This document shows, one piece after another, positions 35,281 to 44,142 of a DNA stretch of 45,312 bases. The DNA lies in contig CAKZKT010000020.1 in NCBI GenBank assembly GCA_937124585.1, forward strand, positions 1 to 45,312, in the 5' to 3' direction. Each line of letters opens with the position of its first letter. The first letter of the stretch is position 1. The translations under genes and the position numbers were made by a program. The DNA is from an uncultured Anaerolineae bacterium (GTDB lineage: Bacteria; Chloroflexota; Anaerolineae; CG2-30-64-16). The notes under the pieces are model-generated. The model saw only the letters and a program-made list of their open reading frames with translations, was not told where the DNA came from and searched no databases.

Positions 35281-36744
35281 TCACGTCGGCGTCCAGGGCA
35301 GCGTATTTTGGTAGATCCACAGCGCCAGGCGGAATGCCTGAACGGCGATCAGCGCCCGGCCGGCAGCAGCCAGGGCCGGGCGTTCGGGCAGACCGCGCGC
35401 CAGCGCGACGCCTGCCAGCAGCGCAGCGGGCAGGCTGGCCGGCGCAAACAGATCCCAATCGCGCTGGCCGCCGTAGTCCGGGTTCCAGGTCAACGTCAAC
35501 ACCAGGTAGAGCAGCGCCATGATCAGCAGCAGCCGCAGCATCGGGTCGCGCCAGGGCACGCGGCGCCGGGCAAACAGCGCCGTCAGCGCCAGCGTCGGCC
35601 AGATCGTCGGCGCGACGAGCAACTGCTCGTTGATGATGTCCAGCAGGTGGCCCGGCGAGAACATCGTGTAATGTTCCCAGCGCGTGCTGGTCTCGAAAAG
35701 CGGCACGAACCAGCGTCGGTCGCCGCCGCCCGGCGCATCCGCGCCGAAGAGCGCCGCCAGCCCATGGTTGCCCGCCGTCATCAGCGCGACCACGCCGGCA
35801 AAGACGAGCGCGTAGGGGCCGACGACCTGCCAGAAGATGCGCCGCCCCGGCGATGGCCGGGACGAACGGCCGGCGACGGCCATCGCTTCCGTGCGCTCCG
35901 GCCGGACCGACCTCATCTGCCAGGCCAGGTAGAGCAGGCTCGGCGCCAGCACGATGGTGGATGGATGGAACGCGTGGGTGAGCGCCAGCGCGGTCGCCGG
36001 CCACACGAGCGCGATCTCGCCGCGTTGCGCCCGCAGGGCCAGCCAGATGTAAACCAACACCCCGACCGTCATCAGGGAATAGTTCTCGACATAGCCGAAG
36101 AACAGCTGCATCAGCCCCAGGCTGAGCACCAGGCCGGCGATCATCCATTGCTCGACGCGGTCACGGCCCAGCCAGTCGGCCAGGCCCAGCAAGACCCATA
36201 CGAAGACGCCCCCGGCCAGCGTGCTGAGGAGCCAGTAAACCGGCATTGCATCCGGCCAGCCGAACAATTGATGGCCGAGCGCCCAGGCTTTGGCATGGAT
36301 GAAGACATCAAGAGGTGCCTGCCAGTTATAGGTGAGCCTGACTTCCGGATGCGGGATGGCATGGACGAGGATGTAAGCATCGCCCCAGCGCAGATGGCGC
36401 AGGCGGAACAGATAAAAAGGGGCAAGCATCGCCAGCGCGATGCCGAAGCGCAGGGCATGCGCCTGCTGCCGCGAGGAGCGCTGCTGCGCCCGGCGTTGCC
36501 GGCGCACGCGCCAGGCACCCACCGCAACAGCGGCCCGCCGGCCGATCGCCGAACAATCACCGCAGAGCACCAGGCCCACGGTCAGGCCGGCCAGCGCCCA
36601 GCGCCAGCCCGCCGACACATACACCGCCGGCCACAGGCCCCAGGCCACCTCTTCCGGGAACAGCGGCGCCGCCAGTGTCAGCCCCACCAGCAACAACGCC
36701 AGCGCCCGCAGCGCCCACACCAGACGACGCGATTCACGAGACAT
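35281..36744 (-). CDS. Large multi-pass membrane protein, glycosyltransferase-like
   Basis: A 487-residue protein with about ten to twelve membrane spans. After two N-terminal spans it contains RLRHLRWGDAYILVHAIPHPEVRLTYNWQAPLD in several parts (WGDAYIL is a loop with acidic residues after the first spans, the position of the catalytic Asp in GT-C enzymes), then GYVENYSLM and ALTHAFHPSTIVLAPSLLYLA. I do not recognise a named family; GT-C type glycosyltransferase is a guess based on topology. The ATG at 36744 has no ribosome site but lies exactly 7 nt after a -10 box, suggesting a leaderless message. An upstream start at 36780 is less likely. Confidence 0.7.
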   Translation of the reverse strand: MSRESRRLVWALRALALLLVGLTLAAPLFPEEVAWGLWPAVYVSAGWRWALAGLTVGLVLCGDCSAIGRRAAVAVGAWRVRRQRRAQQRSSRQQAHALRFGIALAMLAPFYLFRLRHLRWGDAYILVHAIPHPEVRLTYNWQAPLDVFIHAKAWALGHQLFGWPDAMPVYWLLSTLAGGVFVWVLLGLADWLGRDRVEQWMIAGLVLSLGLMQLFFGYVENYSLMTVGVLVYIWLALRAQRGEIALVWPATALALTHAFHPSTIVLAPSLLYLAWQMRSVRPERTEAMAVAGRSSRPSPGRRIFWQVVGPYALVFAGVVALMTAGNHGLAALFGADAPGGGDRRWFVPLFETSTRWEHYTMFSPGHLLDIINEQLLVAPTIWPTLALTALFARRRVPWRDPMLRLLLIMALLYLVLTLTWNPDYGGQRDWDLFAPASLPAALLAGVALARGLPERPALAAAGRALIAVQAFRLALWIYQNTLPWTPT

Positions 36745-36751
36745 GGGCCAA

Positions 36752-36780
36752 ATTGTACCCCAGACCCCCACAGCAAGCAA
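36752..36780 (-). promoter_or_regulatory. Promoter predicting a leaderless transcript
   Basis: Minus strand: TTGCTT (36780-36775), 17 bp, TACAAT (36757-36752). The A of the ATG at 36744 lies where transcription should start. Confidence 0.6.
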
Positions 36781-36851
36781 AGCACCTCCTCATCCATTTG
36801 CCGGTTTGCCCATTCTCCCCATCTAATTCGTAATTCTCCCTGTGACAATGG

Positions 36852-36857
36852 TATAAT
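36852..36857 (+). promoter_or_regulatory. Extended -10 promoter of the ABC-F gene
   Basis: TGG-TATAAT (TATAAT 36852-36857) is a perfect extended -10; no good -35 is visible. Predicted start about 36864, giving a leader of about 24 nt with GGAG at 36871-36874. Confidence 0.6.
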
Positions 36858-36887
36858 ACGAGACAGATTTGGAGCGGATAATCGGCA

Positions 36888-38810
36888 ATGTCTCTCTTAG
36901 TTGCATCTGGCCTAAGCAAAGCCTATGGCGCGCTCGACGTCTTCGGGGATATTGACCTGCGGATCGAGGATGGAGATCGCATCGGCATGGTCGGCCCGAA
37001 CGGCGCGGGCAAAACCACGTTGCTGCGCATCCTCGCCGGCACGGAGCCGCCCAGCGCGGGCAGCATCACCCGCAAGCGCGGGCTGACGGTGGGCTATCTG
37101 CCGCAGGACCCGCCGCCAGCCGGCGCGCAAACGCTGCGCGATGCCATGCTGGCGGTCTTCGCGCTGCTGCGCGAGCAGGCCGCAGCATTGGCCGCGCTCG
37201 AACAGCGCCTGGCCGAGGCCGCCCAGCGCAACGGCGACGCCTACGCTGCCCTGCTGGAGGAGTACGGCCACGCTCAGCTGGCGTTCGAGGTCGCCGGCGG
37301 CTACACCTACGAGACGCGCATTCGCCAGGTGCTGGGCGGTCTGGGCTTCAACGAAAATGAGCACGACAAGCCGCTGACCCATCTGAGCGGCGGCGAGCGC
37401 ACGCGTGCCCTCCTGGCCCAACTCCTGCTCCAAGAGCCCGATCTGTTGCTGCTCGACGAGCCGACCAATCACCTCGATCTCGAAGCCGTCGAATGGCTCG
37501 AAGATACGCTGGCGCATTGGCGAGGCGCGCTGGTCGTCGTCGCCCATGATCGTTACTTCCTGGACAAAGTCGCCACGCGCATCTGGGAAGTGAACTTCGG
37601 CCGGCTGGAGACCTATCGCGGCAACTATAGCGCCTACCATCTCCAGCGCGAGATGCGCCGAGAGCGCCAGCGTCGCGAGTGGGAAGAACAACAGGAACTC
37701 ATCGCCAAAACCGAAGATTTCATCCGACGCAACCTGGCCGGCCAGCGCACCAAAGAAGCCCAGGGCCGACGCAGCCGGCTGGAGCGCTTCCTGCGCGAGG
37801 AGGCGGTCGAACGGCCCGCAGAGGAGCGCAACATCCGCCTGGGCCTGACCACGACCATCCGTTCCGGCGACCTGGTGCTGGCGACCAAAGACCTGGTGGT
37901 CGGCTACGATCGGCCGCTGTTTGCCTGCCCGGACATCGAGATCCGCCGCGGCGAACGCGTCGCGCTCATCGGCCCAAACGGCGCGGGCAAAACCACCCTG
38001 CTGAAGACCATCCTGGGGCACGTTCCGCCGCTCCACGGCCGGGTCCGCTTCGGCGCCAGCGTGCAGGTCGGCTATTTGGCGCAGGCACAGGCCGGGCTCA
38101 ACCCCGATCAGAGCGTGCTGGACGCGATCCTGGAGATCAAGAATTTGCCGCTGACCCAGGCGCGCAGCTTTTTGGGCCAGTTTCTCTTCACAGGCGATGA
38201 TGTCTTTCGTGAGATCCGCACCCTCAGCGGCGGGCAGCGCAGTCGCGTCGCGTTGGCCCGACTCACCCTGCAGGGTGCCAATTTCCTGCTGCTCGACGAG
38301 CCGACCAACCATCTCGACCTGGCATCGCAAGAGGTGCTGGAAGATGTCCTGGGTCGTTTCCCGGGCACCATCCTGCTGGTCAGCCACGACCGCTACCTGG
38401 TGCAGGCGCTCGCCACGCGCATCTGGCGGGTGGACGGCGACGAATTGCGGGTCTACAAAGGAAACTACGAGGAATATTTGCGGCAGCGCGCGGCCGAGAT
38501 GGAAGCGAACACAGCCGCCGTAGCCTCCACCGGCGACAAACGCGAAGCAGAACGGAACGCCGAGCGCGAGCGGGAACGGTTGCGCGAGGAACGTCGTCAA
38601 CGCAAAGCGGCCGAGAAACTGGCCGAGCTGGCCGCAGCGCTGGAAACGCGCATCCATCAGCTTGAGGTCGAGCTGGCCGATTTGAGCGCGCAGATCGAAA
38701 CTGCCAGCACAGCCGGCGACGTGGGCGCCATCCAGCGCCTGGGCGTCGCCTATCAGAACACCGAAGCAGAGCTGCATCGCGTGATGGCCGAATGGGCAGA
38801 GATCGGCTGA
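36888..38810 (+). CDS. ABC-F family ATPase (translation factor type)
   Basis: A soluble tandem ABC protein of 640 residues without membrane spans. Domain 1: Walker A GPNGAGKTTLL (about 37), signature LSGGERTRALLAQLL, Walker B LLLLDEPTNHLDLEA. The linker (about 250-310, QREMRRERQRREWEEQ) is the ABC-F interdomain coil that enters the ribosomal exit site. Domain 2: GPNGAGKTTLL, LSGGQRSRVALARL, FLLLDEPTNHLDLAS. Residues 535-640 form a C-terminal Arg/Glu-rich coiled coil. This is the Uup/EttA/YdiF arrangement; whether it confers antibiotic resistance cannot be told. It is divergent from the membrane protein gene and begins the plus-strand group running to the methyltransferase. Confidence 0.93.
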   Translation: MSLLVASGLSKAYGALDVFGDIDLRIEDGDRIGMVGPNGAGKTTLLRILAGTEPPSAGSITRKRGLTVGYLPQDPPPAGAQTLRDAMLAVFALLREQAAALAALEQRLAEAAQRNGDAYAALLEEYGHAQLAFEVAGGYTYETRIRQVLGGLGFNENEHDKPLTHLSGGERTRALLAQLLLQEPDLLLLDEPTNHLDLEAVEWLEDTLAHWRGALVVVAHDRYFLDKVATRIWEVNFGRLETYRGNYSAYHLQREMRRERQRREWEEQQELIAKTEDFIRRNLAGQRTKEAQGRRSRLERFLREEAVERPAEERNIRLGLTTTIRSGDLVLATKDLVVGYDRPLFACPDIEIRRGERVALIGPNGAGKTTLLKTILGHVPPLHGRVRFGASVQVGYLAQAQAGLNPDQSVLDAILEIKNLPLTQARSFLGQFLFTGDDVFREIRTLSGGQRSRVALARLTLQGANFLLLDEPTNHLDLASQEVLEDVLGRFPGTILLVSHDRYLVQALATRIWRVDGDELRVYKGNYEEYLRQRAAEMEANTAAVASTGDKREAERNAERERERLREERRQRKAAEKLAELAAALETRIHQLEVELADLSAQIETASTAGDVGAIQRLGVAYQNTEAELHRVMAEWAEIG

Positions 38811-38841
38811 TGCATCGGAGAAAAATCGCGAATTGGCATAG

Positions 38842-39966
38842 ATGGAGGAGATGCATCGCAAGCCGTTCGTCATCGGGCTGACCGGCGGCATCGGCACGGG
38901 CAAAAGCACAGTGCTGGCCGATCTGGTGTCGCTGGGCGCGGAGGGGCTGGATGCCGACCAGATTGCGCGCCAGGTGATGGCGCCCGATGGCCCGGCATAT
39001 GCTGCGGTCGTGGCCGAGTTCGGGCCCGAGATCCTGGCTGCGGATCGGACGATTGATCGGTCGCGGCTGGGCCGCCGTGTTTTCGGCGATCCGACCGCGC
39101 TGGCCCGACTCGAAGCAATCGTGCATCCGGCCGTGGCCGCGGTCATCGCCGATCGCGTGGCGGCGACCGCCGCGCCGGTCGTCGTCATCGAGGCCATCAA
39201 ATTGCTGGAAGCCGGTCTCAGCCGCCAATTGTGCGACGAGGTTTGGGTCACCCGCTGTCACCGTCGCCAGCAAATCGCGCGGCTGCGCGCCAGCCGCGGC
39301 ATGTCCGAGGCAGAGGTGCGCCGACGTCTGGCCGCGCAGATGCCGGTTCGACGCATGATCGCGCAGGCCGATCTGGTGATTGACACCAGCGGGACGCGCA
39401 GCGAGACCGGCCTTCAGATCGTGACTGCCTGGGCTGCTCGCGGCCTGCCACTGCCGCCACAGCATATCCGCCGCGGCACGGCCGACGACGCCGAGGGAAT
39501 CCGGGCCGTGTTGAATGCCGTCGTCGCCGAGCACGGCCTGACGATCCTGGAGCCGGTGCGCTCGGTGGCGCAAGAACGGGCCTTTCTGCGGGCATTGCCC
39601 AAGCGGGCGCACATCACCGTGGCACAGCTGGGCGCCGTGATCGTCGGCTTTCAGGTCATCGAGCCGGCCGGCCGCTATACGCGTGCTCTGAATCACGTGG
39701 CCACGCTGGGCAGCTATCTGCTGGCGGCCGCGCGCGGGCACGGGATCGGTCGTGCCATGAGCGAGGCCACGTTTGCCGCCGCGCGACGGCTCGGCTTCCG
39801 CAAACTGGTCATCAACGTGCGGGCGGATAACACTGCGGCGCAAACTTTCTACGCGCAGCTGGGCTTTCAGCCGTGTGGACGCCTGACGAAGCAGGCCTTC
39901 GTGGATGGCCGCTACGTGGACGAATTGATCTACGAGCTATTGTTGGAGGATCAGACGATCGCATAG
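38842..39966 (+). CDS. coaE: Dephospho-CoA kinase fused to a GNAT acetyltransferase
   Basis: A 374-residue fusion. Residues 1-200 are CoaE, last enzyme of CoA synthesis: Walker A GLTGGIGTGKST, DADQIARQVM, the ending RMIAQADLVIDTSGT, with the lid and base-binding parts present. Residues 208-370 are a GNAT domain starting IRRGTADDAEGIRAVLN, with the acetyl-CoA loop ARGHGIGRAMSEAT and the NVRADNTAAQTFYAQLGFQPCGR motif. The frame is open and unbroken between the domains. Start codon: ATG at 38842 as given, or ATG at 38851 (MHRKPF), where GGAGGAG lies almost touching the start. CoaE makes the cofactor and the GNAT uses its acetyl form; the substrate acetylated is unknown. Confidence 0.9.
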   Translation: MEEMHRKPFVIGLTGGIGTGKSTVLADLVSLGAEGLDADQIARQVMAPDGPAYAAVVAEFGPEILAADRTIDRSRLGRRVFGDPTALARLEAIVHPAVAAVIADRVAATAAPVVVIEAIKLLEAGLSRQLCDEVWVTRCHRRQQIARLRASRGMSEAEVRRRLAAQMPVRRMIAQADLVIDTSGTRSETGLQIVTAWAARGLPLPPQHIRRGTADDAEGIRAVLNAVVAEHGLTILEPVRSVAQERAFLRALPKRAHITVAQLGAVIVGFQVIEPAGRYTRALNHVATLGSYLLAAARGHGIGRAMSEATFAAARRLGFRKLVINVRADNTAAQTFYAQLGFQPCGRLTKQAFVDGRYVDELIYELLLEDQTIA

Positions 39967-40011
39967 GGTCGAATCCGGCTGGTCGGCCGACGGACAACAG
40001 GGAGCGGATGT

Positions 40012-40254
40012 ATGACAAAACTGCGCAAAGCATGGGAAGCTCACCCCAATCTCATTTCGTGGGCGCTGCTGGCGGTGGGCATGGTGATCGTCGTCGTGAT
40101 TGCGGCGCGCGACGTGGGCTTTCAGCCCGGACAATGGGTTGCGCTGATCGCGGCCACGATCGGCCTGGCCGGGCTATGCGTTTGGATCATCAGCTGGGAA
40201 GAAGGCGACGAGAAACAAGATCACGCAGTACAGGATACGGGTAGCAAAGAATGA
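40012..40254 (+). CDS. Small two-span membrane protein
   Basis: An 80-residue protein with a good ribosome site (GGGAGCGG 6 nt before ATG). Two hydrophobic helices (about 15-34 and 42-62) flank a short loop containing [11 protein letters not shown]; the C-terminal 18 residues are charged. Its stop overlaps the dnaJ start (ATGA), so it is translationally coupled to dnaJ. Not recognised as a family. Confidence 0.8.
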   Translation: MTKLRKAWEAHPNLISWALLAVGMVIVVVIAARDVGFQPGQWVALIAATIGLAGLCVWIISWEEGDEKQDHAVQDTGSKE

Positions 40255-41390
40255 GCAAGCGCGATTACTACGAGATTCTGGGTGTGCCGCGCGATGCGGA
40301 CGAAAATACCATCAAGAGCGCCTATCGGAAGCTGGCGCGGCAATATCACCCGGATGTCAATAAATCGCCGGATGCCGAAGAGCGGTTCAAGGAAGTCAAC
40401 GAGGCCTACGAGGTGCTCAGCGACACAGAAAAGCGCCAGGCGTACGACCGTTACGGCCATGCGGCGACTCAAGGCGGGTTCGGCGCTGGCGGGCCGGGCA
40501 GCCCGTTCGGCGGCATGGGCGGCTTCGCCGACATCTTCGAGGAGTTCTTCGGCGGCTTCGGCGGCATGCGTAGCGCCACGCGCGGCCCGACGCGCGGCGA
40601 TGATCTGCGCTACGACCTGGAGATCACCTTCCAGGAAGCCGTGTTCGGCGCCGAGAAGGAGATCGAAGTGCCGCGGCTGGAAGTCTGCCCGGTGTGCCAG
40701 GGCACCGGTGCCGAACCCGGCACCAAGCCGATCCGCTGCCCGCAGTGCCACGGCACGGGCGAGGTGCGACGGGCGCAACAGACCATCCTGGGCCAGTTCG
40801 TCAGCGTTACAACGTGCCCACGCTGCAACGGCGAGCGGGAGATCGTGACCACGCCGTGCTCGCACTGTCGCGGCCAAAAGCGCGTCACCGTGACGCGACG
40901 GCTGTCCGTCTCGATCCCGGCCGGCGTGGACGATGGCATGCGCATCCGACTGGCCGGCGAGGGAGAGCCGGGCGAACGCGGCGGCCCGCCGGGCAATTTG
41001 TACGTATTCCTGCATGTCAAGCCACATCCCGTATTCCAGCGCCAGGAAAACGATATCTTGCTTGAACTGCCGATCAACATCGTCCAGGCGGCGCTGGGCT
41101 GCGAGCCAGAGGTGCCCACCCTGGACGGCAAGATGAAGCTGACCATCCCGCCGGGCACGCAACACGGCACGGTCTTCCGTCTGCGCGGCAAGGGCGTGCC
41201 GATCCTGCGCAGCAACCGTCGCGGGGACCAGTTGGTCACCGTGCGCGTGGTCGTGCCGGACAAGCTCAACGAAAAGCAACGCAAGTTGCTTCAGGAGCTG
41301 GGCGACACGCTGGGCCTGGATTGTCTGCAAAAAGACACGCGCAACGTTTTCGAGAAGTTCCTGGACGCGTTGGGCAACGCGTTCGGATGA
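40251..41390 (+). CDS. dnaJ: Chaperone DnaJ
   Basis: Hsp40 co-chaperone that stimulates DnaK. 379 residues. J domain 1-70 with [24 protein letters not shown] split by its helices and the HPD motif in QYHPDVN; Gly/Phe-rich region (75-110); zinc domain with four CxxCxGxG-type repeats, [24 protein letters not shown] and CSHCRGQK, the last two with a changed final Gly; then the substrate-binding beta domains with [15 protein letters not shown] and [19 protein letters not shown] in the family positions. It overlaps the small membrane protein gene by 4 nt and is followed after 21 bp by prmA. No dnaK or grpE in the window. Confidence 0.96.
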   Translation: MSKRDYYEILGVPRDADENTIKSAYRKLARQYHPDVNKSPDAEERFKEVNEAYEVLSDTEKRQAYDRYGHAATQGGFGAGGPGSPFGGMGGFADIFEEFFGGFGGMRSATRGPTRGDDLRYDLEITFQEAVFGAEKEIEVPRLEVCPVCQGTGAEPGTKPIRCPQCHGTGEVRRAQQTILGQFVSVTTCPRCNGEREIVTTPCSHCRGQKRVTVTRRLSVSIPAGVDDGMRIRLAGEGEPGERGGPPGNLYVFLHVKPHPVFQRQENDILLELPINIVQAALGCEPEVPTLDGKMKLTIPPGTQHGTVFRLRGKGVPILRSNRRGDQLVTVRVVVPDKLNEKQRKLLQELGDTLGLDCLQKDTRNVFEKFLDALGNAFG

Positions 41391-41411
41391 GGCATCGGCG
41401 AACGAGGTGAC

Positions 41412-42344
41412 ATGGATTGGATCGAGATCAGCGTGCAGGCCGACGGCGAGGCAGCCGAGGCGGTCAGCGAGCTGTTCAATCGCCTGAACAGCCGGCCCGA
41501 CGGTCAGGGCGGTGCAGTGACGGAGGTCAGCGGCTTCGATCCCGTCGGCGAGGATCATCGGCCGGTGGTCGTCGTCAAGACCTATTTGCCTGCGGACGAG
41601 CCGGACATGGCCGGCCGCCAACGGGAGATCGAAGAGGGGCTGTGGCATCTGGGGCGCATCCATCCGCTCGGCGAGCCGCGCATCCGCCGTCTGGCCGAGG
41701 AGGATTGGGCGAACGCCTGGAAGGCCAGCTATCACCCGCTGCGCATCGGACGGCGCTTCCTGGTGATCCCGGCCTGGCAGCGAGGTGAGGTGGCCGTCGG
41801 GCCGGGCGATCTGCCGATTTACCTCGACCCGGGCATGGCGTTCGGCACGGGCCTGCACCCCAGCACCCGGCTCTGCCTGCGCCTGATGGAGGAGGTCGTC
41901 CGGCCGGGCCAGCGCGTGCTCGACGCGGGTTGCGGCTCTGGCATCCTGAGCATCGCGGCGGCGCGGCTGGTTGCGGGGTCGGTGGACGCGTTCGACATTG
42001 ACCCCATCGCGGTACGCGCGACGGCCGAAAACGCCGCGCTGAACGATCTGCCGTTGCCGATCCATGTCGTCGTCGGTGCCGGGCCGGATGCTGCCGCGTT
42101 CTGGTGCCTGCCCGACGGCACACGGCGCACCTGGGATGTCATCGTGATCAACATCCTGCCGCATGTCATCGTCGCACTGCTGGAAGCCGGCATCCACGAT
42201 CACTTGGCGCCAGGCGGCCGGTTGATCCTGGCCGGGATCATTCAGGAACGGGAAAAGGATGTACGCGTGGCGCTGGCGGAGCATGGCCTGGCCGTGGCGG
42301 ATCGGCTGGTAGAGGGGGATTGGGTGGGGCTGACGACAGGATGA
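41412..42344 (+). CDS. prmA: Ribosomal protein L11 methyltransferase
   Basis: SAM-dependent enzyme that methylates ribosomal protein L11. 310 residues. The N-terminal L11-binding domain begins MDWIEISVQADGEAAEAVSELF. The PrmA hallmark GMAFGTGLHPSTRLCLR is present (about 142-158), followed by SAM motif I VLDAGCGSGILSIAAARL, FDIDPIAV and VINILPHVI. The order dnaJ-prmA is common in bacteria. The ATG is preceded by a GAGGTG ribosome site, and the stop (TGA 42342-42344) overlaps the ATG of the methyltransferase. Confidence 0.94.
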   Translation: MDWIEISVQADGEAAEAVSELFNRLNSRPDGQGGAVTEVSGFDPVGEDHRPVVVVKTYLPADEPDMAGRQREIEEGLWHLGRIHPLGEPRIRRLAEEDWANAWKASYHPLRIGRRFLVIPAWQRGEVAVGPGDLPIYLDPGMAFGTGLHPSTRLCLRLMEEVVRPGQRVLDAGCGSGILSIAAARLVAGSVDAFDIDPIAVRATAENAALNDLPLPIHVVVGAGPDAAAFWCLPDGTRRTWDVIVINILPHVIVALLEAGIHDHLAPGGRLILAGIIQEREKDVRVALAEHGLAVADRLVEGDWVGLTTG

Positions 42345-43771
42345 CGTGCGAAAAGCACACGGTTGTATTTGAGGAGATGAGTGTGACGAATCCTAACGCT
42401 GCCAGAGAATTGTTGACTCTTAAGGAACAGTTGCGTTTGTTTGCGTTTGGCGAGGAGATTGCTTCGGAACAAGACGGAGACGAGACATTAACAACTCAGG
42501 CAGGACTTAACAAACGGCAAAGACTGGAAACACTTTTGGAGGGTGAGCTGGATTTCCACGGAGAAGACAGCAGCTATGCCTCGCATGACCTGCACGCGTT
42601 TGCCGCGAAATTCCCGCCTCAATTGCCGCGCGCTTTTATTCGTGGCCTGACCGTCCCTGGCGATGTGGTTTTGGATCCCATGATGGGTTCGGGCACAACG
42701 GTGGTGGAAGCCGTGCTCGAGGGACGGCACGGAATCGGGTTGGACATTGATCCTTTGGCGCTACGTTTGGGCCGTGTTAAGACGATGCCGCTGGATGTGG
42801 ATCGCCTGCGGATTGTGGGCAATCAGGTGTTAACGCGTGTCTACGCACTCCTCTCAGATGGAGATGTCATCGAGACGAATCTTGACGCGCACTTCGACGA
42901 TCAAACCCGAGCTTTCGTGAACTACTGGTTCACACCGACCACTCAACGGGAGCTCATGGCGCTGGTGTTGCCTATCCAGGAGATCGAAGACGCGGCCTTG
43001 CGACGTTTCTTCGAGCTCACCTTCTCGTCCATCATCGTTACCAAGTCCGGTGGCGTTTCGCGCGCGCGTGATCTGGCACACAGCCGGCCACATTTGGACA
43101 CCACCAAAACACCCAAGAGCGCGCTTGATCAGTTCGCCCTCAAATTGCGCAAGAATCTTGCAAGCATAGCACAGCTCGAAACCCGACAGGCCACTGCGTT
43201 GACGCTGACAGGCGATGCCCGGTGTATGCCATTGGCCGACTGCTCTGTGGACCTGATCGTTACGTCACCTCCCTACGCCAACGCCATAGACTACATGCGC
43301 GCGCATAAGTTTTCCCTGGTCTGGTTTGGCGAGTCAGTGGCTGGTCTATCGAAATTGCGTGCCGATTACATTGGCTCAGAACGCGTGGGGGCGCAGCAAT
43401 ACCAGGCCCTGCCGGAAAGACCGGAAACGATTATCCAGATGCTTGCTGCACTCGATCCCAACAAAGCAGCGATTCTGCGCAAGTATTACATCGAGATGCG
43501 CGCTGTGCTGCGCGAAATATATCGGGTGTTGCGGCACGATACGGCTGCTATTGTGGTTGTAGGCACTTCGACGATGCGCAGCATTGATGTACAGACGCAT
43601 CATTGCCTGGCCGATATCGCCGCAACATCGGGATTTGAAGTCGTTGGCGTGGTCCAGCGCAAACTCGATCGTAACAAACGGATGATGCCGGCACGTTTTG
43701 GCAAGAAGATCGGTTCGATGATAGAACAAAGAATGCATGAGGAATACGTTCTTGGCCTTTTCAAGTCGTGA
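42341..43771 (+). CDS. DNA (N4-cytosine/N6-adenine) methyltransferase
   Basis: Up to 476 residues. FAAKFPPQLPRAFI precedes motif I VLDPMMGSGTT (Asp112 to Thr120); motif IV VTSPPYANAIDYM lies at about residue 308. This is the amino-methyltransferase catalytic motif (SPPY) of N4-C or N6-A enzymes, with motif I before motif IV. Start uncertain: the ATG at 42341 overlaps the prmA stop; an ATG at 42377 touches GAGGAG, and a GTG at 42383 lies 6 nt after it. Base composition is visibly lower in GC than in prmA or dnaJ, with many codons ending in A/T, suggesting acquisition. Directly downstream is what looks like the 3' end of a restriction endonuclease, so this may be half of a former type II system. 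Target sequence unknown. Confidence 0.88.
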   Translation: MTCEKHTVVFEEMSVTNPNAARELLTLKEQLRLFAFGEEIASEQDGDETLTTQAGLNKRQRLETLLEGELDFHGEDSSYASHDLHAFAAKFPPQLPRAFIRGLTVPGDVVLDPMMGSGTTVVEAVLEGRHGIGLDIDPLALRLGRVKTMPLDVDRLRIVGNQVLTRVYALLSDGDVIETNLDAHFDDQTRAFVNYWFTPTTQRELMALVLPIQEIEDAALRRFFELTFSSIIVTKSGGVSRARDLAHSRPHLDTTKTPKSALDQFALKLRKNLASIAQLETRQATALTLTGDARCMPLADCSVDLIVTSPPYANAIDYMRAHKFSLVWFGESVAGLSKLRADYIGSERVGAQQYQALPERPETIIQMLAALDPNKAAILRKYYIEMRAVLREIYRVLRHDTAAIVVVGTSTMRSIDVQTHHCLADIAATSGFEVVGVVQRKLDRNKRMMPARFGKKIGSMIEQRMHEEYVLGLFKS

Positions 43772-44059
43772 CCTCGCACCTCGTGTCGCTTACCATCAGA
43801 AGCATTGAACCTGATCCGCAACTGCAAAGGCCACACCCCTCACATCGTCGCTGTAACGGCCGAACCATTGCCGACACGATTGGCCTCACTGGCGCTGGGT
43901 ACAGGCGATTTAGATTGCGTTTATCATTTCGCACTGCCCGAGCTGCAAGCAGCGGTGACACGGACAGCCGCCTCCGATCAACTGGACATGCTCTCGTCCA
44001 TGATTGACGGTCGGCGGCTGCGCGACATCAGCGACTTACCGCTCGACCTGGCGATCTGA
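43772..44059 (+). pseudogene. Restriction-endonuclease-like C-terminal remnant
   Basis: The frame continuing after the methyltransferase TGA encodes about 80 residues that look like real protein from NLIRNCKGHTPHIVAV onward: VTAEPLPTRLASLALGTGD, DCVYHFALPELQ, and the ending RLRDISDLPLDLAI. From memory this resembles the C-terminus of type II restriction enzymes, possibly of an Ngo type, but I cannot confirm the family. No start codon with a ribosome site and no N-terminal catalytic region precede it; the first potential start is a TTG at 43805. I interpret it as an endonuclease gene that lost most of its 5' part in a deletion joining it to the methyltransferase stop. A short intact gene is less likely. 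Confidence 0.6.
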
Positions 44060-44142
44060 CATGCTCCATCAACCCTATCCTTGAGTTCGATTCCACGGCT
44101 GAACCGTGAGATCGCCGTGGGTCACGTGATCGTGCCAGCAAC

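Noticed and set aside
40221-42284. A 687-codon minus-strand frame
   Set aside because: Antisense to dnaJ and prmA; composition rich in Arg, His, Gln and Ala as expected for a shadow frame.
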